Below are positions 36,817 to 47,483 of a stretch of 64,000 bases of DNA, in pieces. A program made the position numbers and the translations under genes. Positions within the stretch are counted from its first letter, which is position 1; each line of letters begins with the position of its first letter. Below the pieces are notes generated by a model. That model saw only the letters and a list, made by a program, of their open reading frames with translations, ran no database searches and had not been told where the DNA came from. The stretch is from Fragum whitleyi (lineage: Eukaryota > Mollusca > Bivalvia > Cardiida > Cardiidae), in NCBI GenBank assembly GCA_948146395.1, contig OX411551.1, positions 50,402,997 to 50,466,996 on the forward strand. Reading direction: 5' to 3'.

Positions 36817-37516
36817 GTGTGTGAGACGGGAGAATAGTTGTGTTCGAGGCGGGATAGTATTTGTGTGCAAGAGGTGAGAGTACACACGTATTTGTGTGTG
36901 AGACAGGAGAGTAGTTCTGTGTGAGACAGTTAGGTATTTGTGTGTGAGACGGGAAAGAAGTTAAGTATGAGACGGGAAAGTTGTTGTGTGTTCGACGGGA
37001 AAGAAGTTGTGTGTGAGACGGGAGGGTATAATTTTATAAGTTAGACGACAGACTAATTGTTTGTGAGACGGTAGAGTATTAAATTTGTGTGTGAGACGGT
37101 TGAGTATTTGTGTGTGAGACGGGAAAGAAGTTAAGTATGAGACGGGAGAGCATAAACTTATATGTTAGACGGGAGACTAGTTGTTTGTGAGACAGGAGAG
37201 TATTTGAATGTGAGACAGGAGAGTATTTGTATGTGAGACGGGAGAGTATTTAAGTGTGAAACGGGAAAGTAGTTGTGAATGAGACGGTAGAGTAAAATTC
37301 ATATGTTAGACTGGAGAGTAGTTGTGTGTGAGACGGGAGAGTATTTGTATGTAAGGCGGGAGAATATTTATTTGTGAGACGGGAAAGTAGTTGTGAATGA
37401 GACGCTAGAGTAAAAATTTATAAGTTGGAAGGGAGAGTAGTTGTGTGTGAGACGGGAAAATAGTTGAATGTGAGACGGGAAAGTAGTCATGTTTGAGACG
37501 AATGAATAGTTGTATT
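36817..37516 (+). repeat. 23-bp minisatellite array (GTGTGAGACGGGAGAGTAG)
   Basis: About 30 degenerate units of a 23-bp motif built on GTGTGAGACGGGA plus GAGTAGTTGT. Longer variant units carry an ATTTATAAGTTAGAC-type insert that recurs at about 37030, 37155, 37300 and 37415. Non-coding. Confidence 0.85.
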
Positions 37517-37752
37517 AGATTTCTGCACTTTGATAAGTACAAATAATTAGTAGTGACGAAAACAGGTTTAATGTTCGTTTGGCGTTTACCATCAATTTCA
37601 ATAATATTTTACTTACATCGCAAGAGCCTGTTCACCTTTTTATAATCTTTCTTTTATTACACAAAGGGAAACTACAGCTGTTCTCCAGGCTTCAGAGCCC
37701 AAATTGGACGAAATTGGGCGATAATATTACATCCTTATGAAAAAATATACGT

Positions 37753-38035
37753 TTGAATTTGACTTGGGTTTAACGTCGCTTTCAACAATCTCTCAGTTAT
37801 ATCGCGACGACTGGAGCCCCTAACGATGGATTCCTGGTATTTCTCACACCAGTATTACCACCACATCCTTTTCCTAGCCTCCAGTTGCTATTCCACATAG
37901 GTTTACGATTATCTACCCATTGGTGGAAGACAAATGTCGGAAAGGATAAGTGCCGCGGTCGGGGATCGAACCCGTGCGAAAATAGACCCCTGGATTAGAA
38001 GTCTGGCGCGCTACCAACTGCGCTATTGCCGCGGC
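37753..38035 (-). mobile_element. tRNA-derived SINE (family S1), full length with 15-bp TSD
   Basis: The perfect 15-bp duplication TGAAAAAATATACGT flanks the element (37738-37752, 38036-38050). On the minus strand the head reads GCCGCGGCAATAGCGCAGTTG, then GACTTCTAATC (anticodon-loop TCT, so Arg-tRNA-like). An extra stretch precedes the B box GGTTCGATCCC. The body matches the other S1 copies. The head is not a functional tRNA gene because of the insert. Confidence 0.88.
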
Positions 38036-38139
38036 TGAAAAAATATACGTACTTTCCAATTTGTGTGCCTTTACGTACAAACCAGACGCTTTAAAATCAA
38101 AACAAGCCAAAAGATTTGTGGAATAATTTCATTCAAACT

Positions 38140-38302
38140 AAAGAAATATTGATAGTTTTGAAAGAATTCTAACCTTTTTGACGATTTCGCAGCGTTTTTC
38201 AGTGATTCGAATGAGTGTTTGGAATGAATGAATAGAGCGCTTAGTGATATATTTCGAATGGTTTTGATCGAGGTTAATGTCACTAGCTGTATCAACCATA
38301 AT
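38140..38302 (-). mobile_element. F440 MITE fragment
   Basis: Reverse match: GAATGAGTGTTTGGAATGAA, AATGGTTTTGATCGAGG. Only the 5' third of the family is present. Confidence 0.6.
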
Positions 38303-38361
38303 GATGAGGAACGAATGACGCGTGTCACAACGTTTTTTTTTTATTTATATAATTTATAGCA

Positions 38362-38425
38362 GCCGGGATTCCAACTCAGATCCCAAAGATCGACGGTCCA
38401 CGACGTTACCGATGTAGCAAACCAG
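38362..38425 (-). repeat. tRNA-like SINE-head relic
   Basis: On the minus strand, GGTAACGTCGTGGACC resembles an A box and anticodon arm, and GAGTTGGAATCCC a B box. Diverged and without a clear body. Confidence 0.35.
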
Positions 38426-38880
38426 GGTCGACAAATTATTTTTGGAGGAACAGGTAAAATTTGACAATGTCCTGTGAGCTTTCATTTATCCCTGTTGCTC
38501 TTAGGCAGAATACATATTGTAGATAGTAGAACAAAAACTCCTAACTTCAGCTAGAGTAAGCTGAAGTTACGAGATTGTGTTTCCCTATCATCGTTAAAAG
38601 GGTATAAGCTTTCTTTCCTAGGATTATTCCTGAACCGTCGAAACAGATGATGTGTTAATCCAGAAACCAACTAAATGAATAAAACACTACAAAATCAGGC
38701 AAAGATCTGATATTCAAAGAAACGAAATCGAGCGTGACGTTCTCAGAAATGATGGGGTTAACGTGAATAACAGGAGACCCCGAGAAACCTGCAGCGGGTT
38801 CAAGTGTCGTGAGTTCAATGTAGTTGCGTAGGCTTACTCAAAGTTCAAATCGTTAATCAGAACGCTCATTCGAGATAGAC

Positions 38881-39298
<418 letters not shown>

Positions 39299-39854
39299 TT
39301 CGAGATAGACAGAACTAGAAGCTAAATCATTTTGAATTTTTGATATTTGTCATTTCACAAATAAGTCGTAAAAGTACGTAAAATCCCACGTTGTCCTTCC
39401 TTAATGCTAAATATCTATATTCTTGGATTGTAACAAGTTTTTTTTTTCTTTTTCAAAATATAGCCTACTTATTATCAAACCGAACGGATTCTTTTAAAAT
39501 ATAGACCTTTTTCATTATCATTTTATCTTTTACAATATTAATCGAGGTTTCCTAATAAAATCATTGGGAAACATCGGTTAACTCTGTTAAAGTTCATGAC
39601 TACCGACACGTTGCGGAACTATTACAGGCCCACAACCTTAATTTAGAAAAGGGAAAGCATAAAAACCGCACTCCTAAATTCAATAAGAAACCTGATGAAC
39701 TAGGGGGTTGGGTGGAGACACCCTATCCTAAGTTAAAGGTGAAACCATGTCTGAAACGTTTTTATCCCGAAAAAAGGGGAAACACAGTGTTTTAAAGTTC
39801 GCAAACGCTTTGTTATTCTGAACGTAGTGCTGGCTACGTTCAGAATGATCACCC

Positions 39855-40225
39855 TGCTCTTTGTTCAGGATGAAAAGAACGTTTAAAAAATGGTTCACAC
39901 GCTTTGCATGTAAGTAAATGTGACCCGTCACGCGAAAAGGGACCATCTTGGAAGTCCGTTAAGTGTAGACCCTGGTCCGACTGCGTGGACTGCGCAGAGT
40001 GATTAGGGTCGAAACTTTTCGAACTTTACTGATTTTCTGAATCTAAGATAATTAATCTACCTTCGCGTGAAATATTTTTTTGAAATGCGACCTCTAGTTG
40101 GTATGTTCTAGAACCAATCACTTTTTCGTATGTTTAATTTACGGAGTTCCCAAATGGTCTCCTTTCGCGTATCGGGTCAAATATGTGAAAAGAGGGGCCG
40201 TTTGATCAAAAGTCCCGTGAACGTG
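39855..40225. mobile_element. P130 palindromic MITE split by a G270 MITE
   Basis: Left half 39855-39916 (GTTCAGGATGAAAAGAACG, CACGCTTTGCATGTAAG). Right half 40184-40225 (TATGTGAAAAGAGGGG, GTGTTCATC). The G270 insertion lies at the palindrome centre. Confidence 0.5.
39917..40183. mobile_element. MITE, family G270
   Basis: ATGTGACCCGTCACGCGAAA at the left mirrors TTTCGCGTATCGGGTCAAAT at the right. The internal palindrome is GACTGCGTGGACTGCGCAG. Confidence 0.7.
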
Positions 40226-40567
40226 TTCATCTATAATAACATATTGGTTGATAAGTCCCCATTTTATCATGACCCGACAATAAACACTGCTTCATTATTT
40301 CATTAGCGAGAATTACTAACTTACCAAAGAATCGACAATAACAATACATAACCCCCAAGTGAACTCGACAACTTATCGCCAACAAGTCTTGATCGATCTG
40401 TGAGCTATGTCTGGGGTAAGACACGGGACATTTCTGCCAATTCTTACCGAGTTATTGAATAAGAGAAGGTATTGCCATGAAATAATAATGCTTAATCTAA
40501 TTCTGCATGTTATTGGACGCGGCACGTCAAAACGACATTTGTAATGGTTGGTATCGTGGTCTGTCCC

Positions 40568-40695
40568 GTGTTCAGGATAAAAACGGTCTCGTAACCTTTT
40601 ACAAATGATACCCCGCTTTGCACGTGCACTCACGCGCAAAGCGGGGTATCATTTATAAAAAGTTTGTTAACGTTTTGAAATCCTTAACGTAATGC
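40568..40695. mobile_element. palindromic MITE, family P130
   Basis: GTGTTCAGGATAAAAACGGT at the left, with its mirror decayed at the right. The centre is CCCCGCTTTGCACGTGCACT / CACGCGCAAAGCGGGG. Confidence 0.65.
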
Positions 40696-40764
40696 TTGAA
40701 CCGACGTCGATTATCAGTTAGTTATCTATAGGACAGTGCTACACTTTAAGGAAATCTTAAAATA

Positions 40765-40788
40765 TATCTATCTATCTATCTATCTATA
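40765..40788 (-). repeat. (TATC)n tail of the LINE
   Basis: Six tandem TATC units immediately past the LINE 3' UTR. Read on the minus strand this is a GATA-type 3' tail. Confidence 0.7.
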
Positions 40789-40933
40789 TATACTGCCTGA
40801 CTCCCCTTTCGGGTATTACTGGCAGGTGCGCGTCTGTGCTGGAATAAAAACTGTTAGTCATTGGTTAGGGTGCCAAATTTTAAAAGTATTGTGAGTGTTA
40901 GATTAAAAGATCTGGTAAAACAATTTTGGTTAT

Positions 40934-43900
40934 TCAGGGACGGCTCACTATCTGAAAAGAATCAAGACTCTTCTTGAATGCGGCAATATCAGGTTGCTGT
41001 ATGATGGTTTCTGGTAGGCTGTTCCAAAGTATCACTGTATAAGGAAAAAAAGAATATTTAAAGTAGGAAGCATTTGTGTGGATCTGTCTAAAAGATTTTG
41101 TGTGCGTATGTCGGGTGATCCTAACTGGTCTTTCAAGATAAGTTGGTATGGGTACTGCAACAAAACAATTCACAATTTTATAAAACATGGTGACTCTGGT
41201 GATGTCTCGTCTATATTGAAGAGTTTGCCAGCCAAGATCCTTCTGCATGCAGGTGACACTGTCATAATGAGAAAAATTATTTTGAACCCATCTTGCTGCT
41301 CTACGTTGTACTTTTTCTACTTTGTTGATATAGGATGTTGTGTATGGGCTCCAAACAGTTGATGCATATTCTACCTGGGGTCTAACCAGTGTTTTGTATG
41401 CTGTTTCTCTGATCTTCTTATTTTTGGTCTGGATGTTTCTGCGGAGAAAACCTAAAGTTTTATTTGCATTAGATGTTATATTGTCAATATGCTTGTTCCA
41501 GGAAAGATCTTCAGATATAGTAACACCTAGGTATTTGGCATTGTCCACAGTCTCTAGCACTTGTCCGTGTAGCCTGTAATCAAAAGAAATCTTTTTCTTC
41601 TTTTTAGTAATATTTAGGACAATGCATTTGCTAGGGTTAAACTCCATTTCCCATTTTTTCTCCCACTGCATGAGCTTGTCTAGATCTTCTTGCAGGGTGA
41701 TACAGTCTTGCTTGTTATCTATAGCTAAGTAAACGGCAGTGTCATCTGCAAACAAACGAACTTGGGAGGTGATAGTGTTAGGAAGGTCATTAATATATAA
41801 GAGAAACAGAAGAGGGCCAAGCACTGATCCCTGAGGTACTCCTGACGTGACTGGTACTTCGGATGAGCATCCACCTTCTAAGACTACTTTCTGTGTTCTG
41901 CCTATTAGAAAAGATTTAATCCACAAAAGGGTAGCATTGTTAACTCCATGTTCCTGCAATTTATACAAAAGTTTAAGGTGGCTAACTTTATCAAAAGCCT
42001 TGCTGAAGTCTAACAAAACTAGATCAGTTTGTTTTCCTTCAGTAAGGTTTCTGGCAAGATGGTCGGTCAGTTGCAGTAGTTGTGTTTCACATGAGCGCCG
42101 TTCTCTGAAGCCATGTTGTAAATCATAAAGAATATTATTTTTGTCAAAATGTTTAGTTAGATTTGATGCTACAATATGTTCAAGAACTTTACACAATATA
42201 CATGTTAAGGATATAGGCCTGTAATTTGCAGGATCTTCTTTGTTTCCTTTCTTAAAGAGTGGTGTCACGTTTGCCTTCGTCCATACCTGGGGGAGGGTGC
42301 CTGTATCTAGGGATTTCTGAAAGAGAATTTGCAAAATAGGAGAAATTTGATAACATAAGTTTTTAAGTACTAAAGGTTTGATGTTGTCAGGTCCTGCTGC
42401 TTTGTCTGGTTTCAGGTTGGATATTAGCTTTTGTACTCCACCAGTGCAGATGGTAATGTCTGGCATGACTGGATATTTACTGAAAGAGGAGGAAAACATA
42501 TTTTGTCTTATGGATGAAAGGCAGGACTGAGCCAGAGAAATTGGTGTCACTGGAGTAAAGACTGATTGAAACTGTCGATTTAATATATCTGCTTTTTCTG
42601 TGTTGTCTGATTTGATGGTACCTGAAATTTTATCGAGAAGGGGAGCTACTCCTGCTGCGTCTTGCTTGGCATTTTTTATCAGACTGAAAAGTTTCTTATT
42701 ATTAAATCTTGTGGCTTTTTCCTTGTTTTCAGTGTTTCCATCAAGGCCTAAAATATATTCAATATAGTTATTGTAAGAGACTTTTATTTGTTTCTTGATG
42801 TTTCTTTTCAGAGCCAGGAATGCAGTTTTCATCTTGTTGTTTCCATCTTTCTTTAATCTAAAATAAACTTGATCCCTTTTTCTAATTAGTCGTTTTATAG
42901 GCTGTGTAATCCAAGGAAGTGATCTCTTATTCCCTAGTCTTTTAGTTGGAACAAATTTCTTGATACCTGTGGAGATTGCATCTGAAAAACTTAGCCAAAT
43001 TTCTTCAACAGATTTAGATTGATGATCTTTTAATATTTCATGCTTAATTTGGTCCATATAGATTTTGAAACTACTCCAGTCAGCTTTTTTGTAGAGATGA
43101 ATCTGTCTCGGCTGTTGTTTGGTTACCTGAGGCTTTGTATCTGCAAGAATAGAGACAATACTATGGTCTGATATACCTGGGAGACATTTTACATTTTTAA
43201 TTAAGGTGTGATTTGAGGTTAAGAAGAGGTCAAGTATATTTTCTCCTCTGGTGCTTTCTGTTACCATCTGTGTGAGGTTGAAATCTGAAAGCAAATCACT
43301 AAATTCTTCATACAGGTTGGTATGACTGCATCCTGACTTTATGACTGGTCTATGGTCACTACTCCATGAGAACTTTGGGAAGTTGAAATCACCTAGTACC
43401 CAAAAAGATCCTTTGAGGTTTCTTGTCAGATCAAGAGATTTTTTGAATTCATTAAAGCTATGGACATCGGATTCTTTCGGTCTGTAATATGCTGCGATAT
43501 AAAGAGGTTTACATGTTTTGACCTGTAATTTAATCCAAATTATTTCACAATCAGTCTTTAGTTGTTTCTGCTCTGTTGCAAGGAAAGTATCCTTAACCAG
43601 GATGAATACTCCTCCGCCTTTGGTTGACCTGTCTAATCTAAAAGGTGTATATCCTAAGGATTTCGGAAAAAATTCACAATCTGCATGTTGATTTTTTAAC
43701 CAGGATTCTGTACCTACAACTATATCAGGTTTATGTTGATCTATCATGCAAAGAAATTCTGCTTTTTTGTTGACAATGGACTGACAGTTAACTGAAATTA
43801 CTTTAAGCTGAAAAGGATTATTATTTTGTTTAAATTTCTGTCCCTGGGATGGATTTCCTGTGGTGGTACTCCGATGATAAGAGTCAGACTGCTCACTCAA

Positions 43901-44407
43901 TGCGCTGTAGCTATTCTGCGTTGAAAAAGAAGACATTGAAAGGTTTGAATGTTTAGAGAAATTCTGTGCTTCACAGATTGAGCAGCTCCAGGAGAATGAC
44001 TGGTCTCGAGCTACAAGATCGAAATAAGATTCATTTGAAATATTTTGACATTTGATGTGGAACCATCTCTGGCAGGTGTCACATTCAACAGCATTGTCAT
44101 TGTCGTAAACCTCATATTGACAAGATCCACATGGAAAATCAGGGCCAGGATTTGTTTCTACATCTGCAGATAAAGACAATAAGAGAAGACATAAATAAGT
44201 TAGGGAAGATTTTCTTGTGTATTTCATGACCGGAACGGACCACTGAGTTGATTTCAGCAAACAGGCACAGACATGTGAATTACTTGGTTTTAGTACATTT
44301 GGGTTAGTAAAAGCTAAGGGTTGATCTTCTATTGTTGGGTCTGGTCCTATCTGGATACTGAGCCAGAAAGCTGCAACGAGAATCGGGACTAACAAACCTG
44401 TAAACAT
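40934..44407 (-). CDS. LINE polyprotein: leader-2A-PHD-APE endonuclease-RT
   Basis: Nicks target DNA and reverse-transcribes the element RNA (target-primed reverse transcription). The first ATG is at 44407; a longer frame exists only with a TTG start at 44413. Numbering from the ATG: hydrophobic leader 4-18; a second Met at 61 followed by a hydrophobic run 69-80; a 2A motif DVETNPGP at 82-89 (44164-44141), predicted to split between G88 and P89; a C4HC3 PHD finger 93-145 (C93, C96, C109, C112, H117, C120, C142, C145); a Ser/Gln-rich linker; an APE-type endonuclease from about 200 to 425 with N207, E234, D340, N342 and SDH 413-415; and an RT with a PQGSVLGP motif and FADD at 886-889. The frame is intact to TGA at 40936-40934. 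All catalytic motifs inspected are present, so the protein may be functional. Confidence 0.93.
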   Translation of the reverse strand: MFTGLLVPILVAAFWLSIQIGPDPTIEDQPLAFTNPNVLKPSNSHVCACLLKSTQWSVPVMKYTRKSSLTYLCLLLLSLSADVETNPGPDFPCGSCQYEVYDNDNAVECDTCQRWFHIKCQNISNESYFDLVARDQSFSWSCSICEAQNFSKHSNLSMSSFSTQNSYSALSEQSDSYHRSTTTGNPSQGQKFKQNNNPFQLKVISVNCQSIVNKKAEFLCMIDQHKPDIVVGTESWLKNQHADCEFFPKSLGYTPFRLDRSTKGGGVFILVKDTFLATEQKQLKTDCEIIWIKLQVKTCKPLYIAAYYRPKESDVHSFNEFKKSLDLTRNLKGSFWVLGDFNFPKFSWSSDHRPVIKSGCSHTNLYEEFSDLLSDFNLTQMVTESTRGENILDLFLTSNHTLIKNVKCLPGISDHSIVSILADTKPQVTKQQPRQIHLYKKADWSSFKIYMDQIKHEILKDHQSKSVEEIWLSFSDAISTGIKKFVPTKRLGNKRSLPWITQPIKRLIRKRDQVYFRLKKDGNNKMKTAFLALKRNIKKQIKVSYNNYIEYILGLDGNTENKEKATRFNNKKLFSLIKNAKQDAAGVAPLLDKISGTIKSDNTEKADILNRQFQSVFTPVTPISLAQSCLSSIRQNMFSSSFSKYPVMPDITICTGGVQKLISNLKPDKAAGPDNIKPLVLKNLCYQISPILQILFQKSLDTGTLPQVWTKANVTPLFKKGNKEDPANYRPISLTCILCKVLEHIVASNLTKHFDKNNILYDLQHGFRERRSCETQLLQLTDHLARNLTEGKQTDLVLLDFSKAFDKVSHLKLLYKLQEHGVNNATLLWIKSFLIGRTQKVVLEGGCSSEVPVTSGVPQGSVLGPLLFLLYINDLPNTITSQVRLFADDTAVYLAIDNKQDCITLQEDLDKLMQWEKKWEMEFNPSKCIVLNITKKKKKISFDYRLHGQVLETVDNAKYLGVTISEDLSWNKHIDNITSNANKTLGFLRRNIQTKNKKIRETAYKTLVRPQVEYASTVWSPYTTSYINKVEKVQRRAARWVQNNFSHYDSVTCMQKDLGWQTLQYRRDITRVTMFYKIVNCFVAVPIPTYLERPVRITRHTHTKSFRQIHTNASYFKYSFFPYTVILWNSLPETIIQQPDIAAFKKSLDSFQIVSRP
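44141..44164 (-). other. 2A-like ribosome-skipping motif (DVETNPGP)
   Basis: The codons read D-V-E-T-N-P-G-P, an exact match to the 2A consensus D(V/I)ExNPG-P. The motif lies just after a hydrophobic signal-like stretch and before the PHD finger, the same place as reported 2A motifs in APE-type LINEs of invertebrates. The predicted product is a short leader peptide plus the main PHD-EN-RT protein. Confidence 0.88.
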
Positions 44408-44413
44408 TTTCAA

Positions 44414-45690
44414 AACAAACTTTGTGTCACGAGTTTTCGTGGTACAAGGGTCAAGGTCACCGGATCTAGAAAAAGAAAATTACTTGAAAAACGTTATCTG
44501 TGTTAATAATCTACGTTGATCAATGGAACATCACCCAAAAACGGTTAGAGTATCTTCTTGTATCAGTTAGTACTATCCCTGAAGCCAAAAAAAGATTTAA
44601 TTTCGATTTTTCGCGATCTGAAACAGGAAGAGAAAAAAACAGCTGTTAATAGCACGACGCATGCGCATTAATTTTTTTATATATACTTAGTCAAAAAAAA
44701 AATTAGCACGACTTTATATATTTTGCTAAATATTTTTCTGAAACAGAAATATTCTAGTTGAATGAAGCAATATATTGAGTTCAATCTCTTAGCAAAAAAA
44801 ATAAAAAAAATATGCTTTTCTTCTGTTCCAATGGCGACTCTACAATCACAAAAAAACGCCAAAACGGCGGGAGGGTTGAATTTAAAAAATCACAGTCTGT
44901 CATTTTTGTCCAGCTTTCGGTTTTGGGTTTCAATATCACGCAGTCTGGAGCGAATATCATTTAAGCAAATTTAATCTATGGTAATTTGATATCTTTCATA
45001 CCAAAGCGAATCTTCTGCATGTAAACGTTCGGTTGACGTTACGTGATTGACGTCTCCCAAATTTCTGAAGCTATAACTGACGTGACAGATTTCAAAAGAT
45101 CAGTACAAATTGAAATGAACATGGGCAGATTCATGAGCCAAATTTCTCGTCTTTTACACCAATGACGTCTAGATAATTGATGATACAGAAATTCCGTTAC
45201 TAGTATGTGATCATCTTCCATTAATGGCGCTGTTACTGTTTTGTCCGATGATTTGATTGTTTTTCTTTGAATTGTTTTAGTACTCATGCAAAGTGATGAA
45301 AAGCGGAAATTTCAGGCATGCTTTAGCTTCTAAATTGGAAATACCGACGTAATACACATAAAACCTCACGTTACGCCTTAAATGGTGATCTGTAAAGAAA
45401 ACATTCTTGATTTGGATAGTCAATCGATAAGATCATCGCTCAGACGCCAACTCACTAAATTGATATTAAAACAGTGCATTTTACATTATAACCAAAAGTG
45501 TTGCAATTTTTTTTGACTATGTATACTTAGGGGAAAATGGTTTAATAGTTTTCTGTGAATCTCGTCAAAATAAGGAACCCTTTTAAATTTCTGCGACAAA
45601 TTCTCAAACTTAAAATACACGGAAGAATGTTCATTGTATATGAAATAGAATTGATCACATCATCAAATTTCAATAGAGAGATACAACCAC
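44414..45690. other. stretch upstream of the LINE without a recognised gene
   Basis: No repeat edge marking the LINE 5' end was seen. Two small frames look more protein-like than average: plus strand from ATG 44831 and minus strand about 45055-44890. See findings. Neither is supported enough to call a gene. Confidence 0.4.
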
Positions 45691-45699
45691 CAATTTGAT

Positions 45700-46330
45700 C
45701 ACCTGAGCACGATGCTAAGGGCGAGTTTTTGGAATCACTTTTCGTCCGTCGTGGGTCGGAAGTCATTAATAACTATTTAAACATCTTCTTCTCAAAAAGT
45801 ACATGGCGGATTTCCACCAAACTTGATACAAATGTTCCGCGGGTGAACCTTCTCAAACCTTAATCGTGAAACTTTGATGGACCCCAAATCTAGGCGAGGC
45901 AGGGCATGGTGGTTTTTGACCTTGAAATATTTTAATATATTCTTCTAGATAACCGATGGCCGGTTTTTCAATCAATTTTGGCAGAATTGTTCCTTCGATG
46001 ACCCTTTTCAAAAATTATTCTAGAAATCATGATTGATCCGCAAATATGATCATGGTAGGGCGAGGAAGTTTTTGCGACGAAATCTTTAAACGGCATCTCA
46101 TTAGTAACCAATAAATAATTTGGTTATGGGCTTGGCAGCGTTTTATTTTGACTCTGAAAATTTTAAACATCATCTCAAAAAAGCAGCAGGCCAATTTTAA
46201 CAAAGTTTTGCTGAATATTTCATAGACGAATCTTTTTAAAACTTCTTCGTGAAATTATGATCGGCGCCAAAATATGGGGGGTGGCAATGAGGGGATTATT
46301 TTGACTTTAATGTCATTTAAAAAGTTCACA
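45700..46330 (+). mobile_element. pearl/HINE-like element E, decayed
   Basis: ATCACCTGAGCACGATGCTA resembles the terminal hairpin of element B. TTTTCGTCCGTCGTGGGTC follows, then about four degenerate units of 130-150 bp (AACATCTTCTTCTCAAAAAG; TTTTGACTTTGAAA-type ends). No clear 3' hairpin was found. Confidence 0.5.
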
Positions 46331-46862
46331 TGATTTCACGAAACGAAATCGCATCATATTCAAATGTGCTGGTTGTAATGTGATGTGTAGATGGGACACG
46401 CTGCTTAATTGGAAAATTCCATGAAATTTGATGATAGTTATTAAGTTTTCACCAAATATTATCAATAATTCCGCTACGACTGTGGAATTCTAATCGATTT
46501 GCCACCTTTCAAGTTAAATTTCATTAGTTACCTGCAACAAATAATCGGAGCTTCAAAGGACCTTAAAGCTACACCTATTATCAGCTCGGGAGTTTGTGCA
46601 GTCCGATCAGGCCAATAGTTTTTTTTGCTTCACGAAAGTTTCTTTTTGACTGGTGTGTCTATTTGTTAAATCATCTTTGTTCCCCCAATTGGAGAAGAGG
46701 TATTTTACTGTAAAATTTCAGCTAACGAACGCAAAACCATACCGTTCAAAATGAGCAGATGATATGAGTTTTGGTAGCCAGCCGTGATATGCACACATTA
46801 TTAAGACTGCAGCTGTCAGCTCTAATCATTTCTAGAAAGAACGAAGGAAAATGTAATATATG

Positions 46863-46981
46863 ATGCTTGAAGTTTGAATTAACTATATTCCCAAGCAACA
46901 GCTTTATATGTGACCCGTCACATGCTTGAAGTTTGAATTAACTGTATTCCCATAAAATATTTTTAAATGTGACCCGTCACG
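46863..46981 (+). repeat. 59-bp tandem duplication at a MITE edge
   Basis: ATGCTTGAAGTTTGAATTAA...ATGTGACCCGTCA occurs twice, 59 bp apart (46863 and 46922). It includes the first 13 bases of the adjoining G270 element. Confidence 0.75.
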
Positions 46982-47230
46982 CGAAAGGGAACCATCTTGG
47001 AACTCTGTCATATACATATTTGAAAGAAATTGGGTCCGCCATTGACCAACCAGAGGTCGCATTTCAAAAATTCTTGCACTGGAAGGTAGATTATTCATTA
47101 TAGATTCAGTAAATAGGCAAAGCGCGAAAAGTTTCGACCCTAGTCAGCCTGCGCAATCTGCGCAGTCTGACAAGGTTCGACACTTTACTCATTTCACAGA
47201 TGGTCCCTTTTCGCGTGATGGGTCACATAT
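46966..47230. mobile_element. MITE, family G270
   Basis: ATGTGACCCGTCACGCGAAA mirrors TTTTCGCGTGATGGGTCACA. The internal palindrome is GCCTGCGCAATCTGCGCAG. Confidence 0.75.
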
Positions 47231-47483
47231 TTTTTAGATGGTGTTAAGTAGAGTACTTGATTAGCTATAGTAAGGTTGAGAAAATTTGCCTTGAGTTCAA
47301 GATGAAAACATTTGCGTTCAAAGCTTAAGACAAGTCCTTGAAAAGTATCCCCGTTTTGCTTCGTTCCAGCATATTCAACCATCCAATGTGTTGATGTGTC
47401 TTAATACAGCTTTAAACAGATCTTCAATTTTATCGCGACGTCTGAAGCTTCTAATCATTACTTTCAGTTAATCCTCTCATTAG

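Larger units (their letters stand above)
40765..44413 (-). mobile_element. CR1/L2-type LINE (PHD-EN-RT) with 2A motif
   Basis: A non-LTR retrotransposon with one intact ORF of 1,157 codons. Its 3' UTR (40789-40933) ends in a (TATC)n microsatellite at about 40765-40788, a style of tail usual for CR1/L2-group elements. The 5' boundary was not found: upstream of the ORF, past 44414, no repeat edge or target duplication is clear. Clade placement (CR1/L2/Crack/Rex1 group) rests on the APE endonuclease, the PHD finger and the RT style, and needs a phylogeny. Confidence 0.9.

Noticed and set aside
41078..42128. Three plus-strand frames of 79-94 codons
   Set aside because: Antisense to the LINE RT coding sequence.
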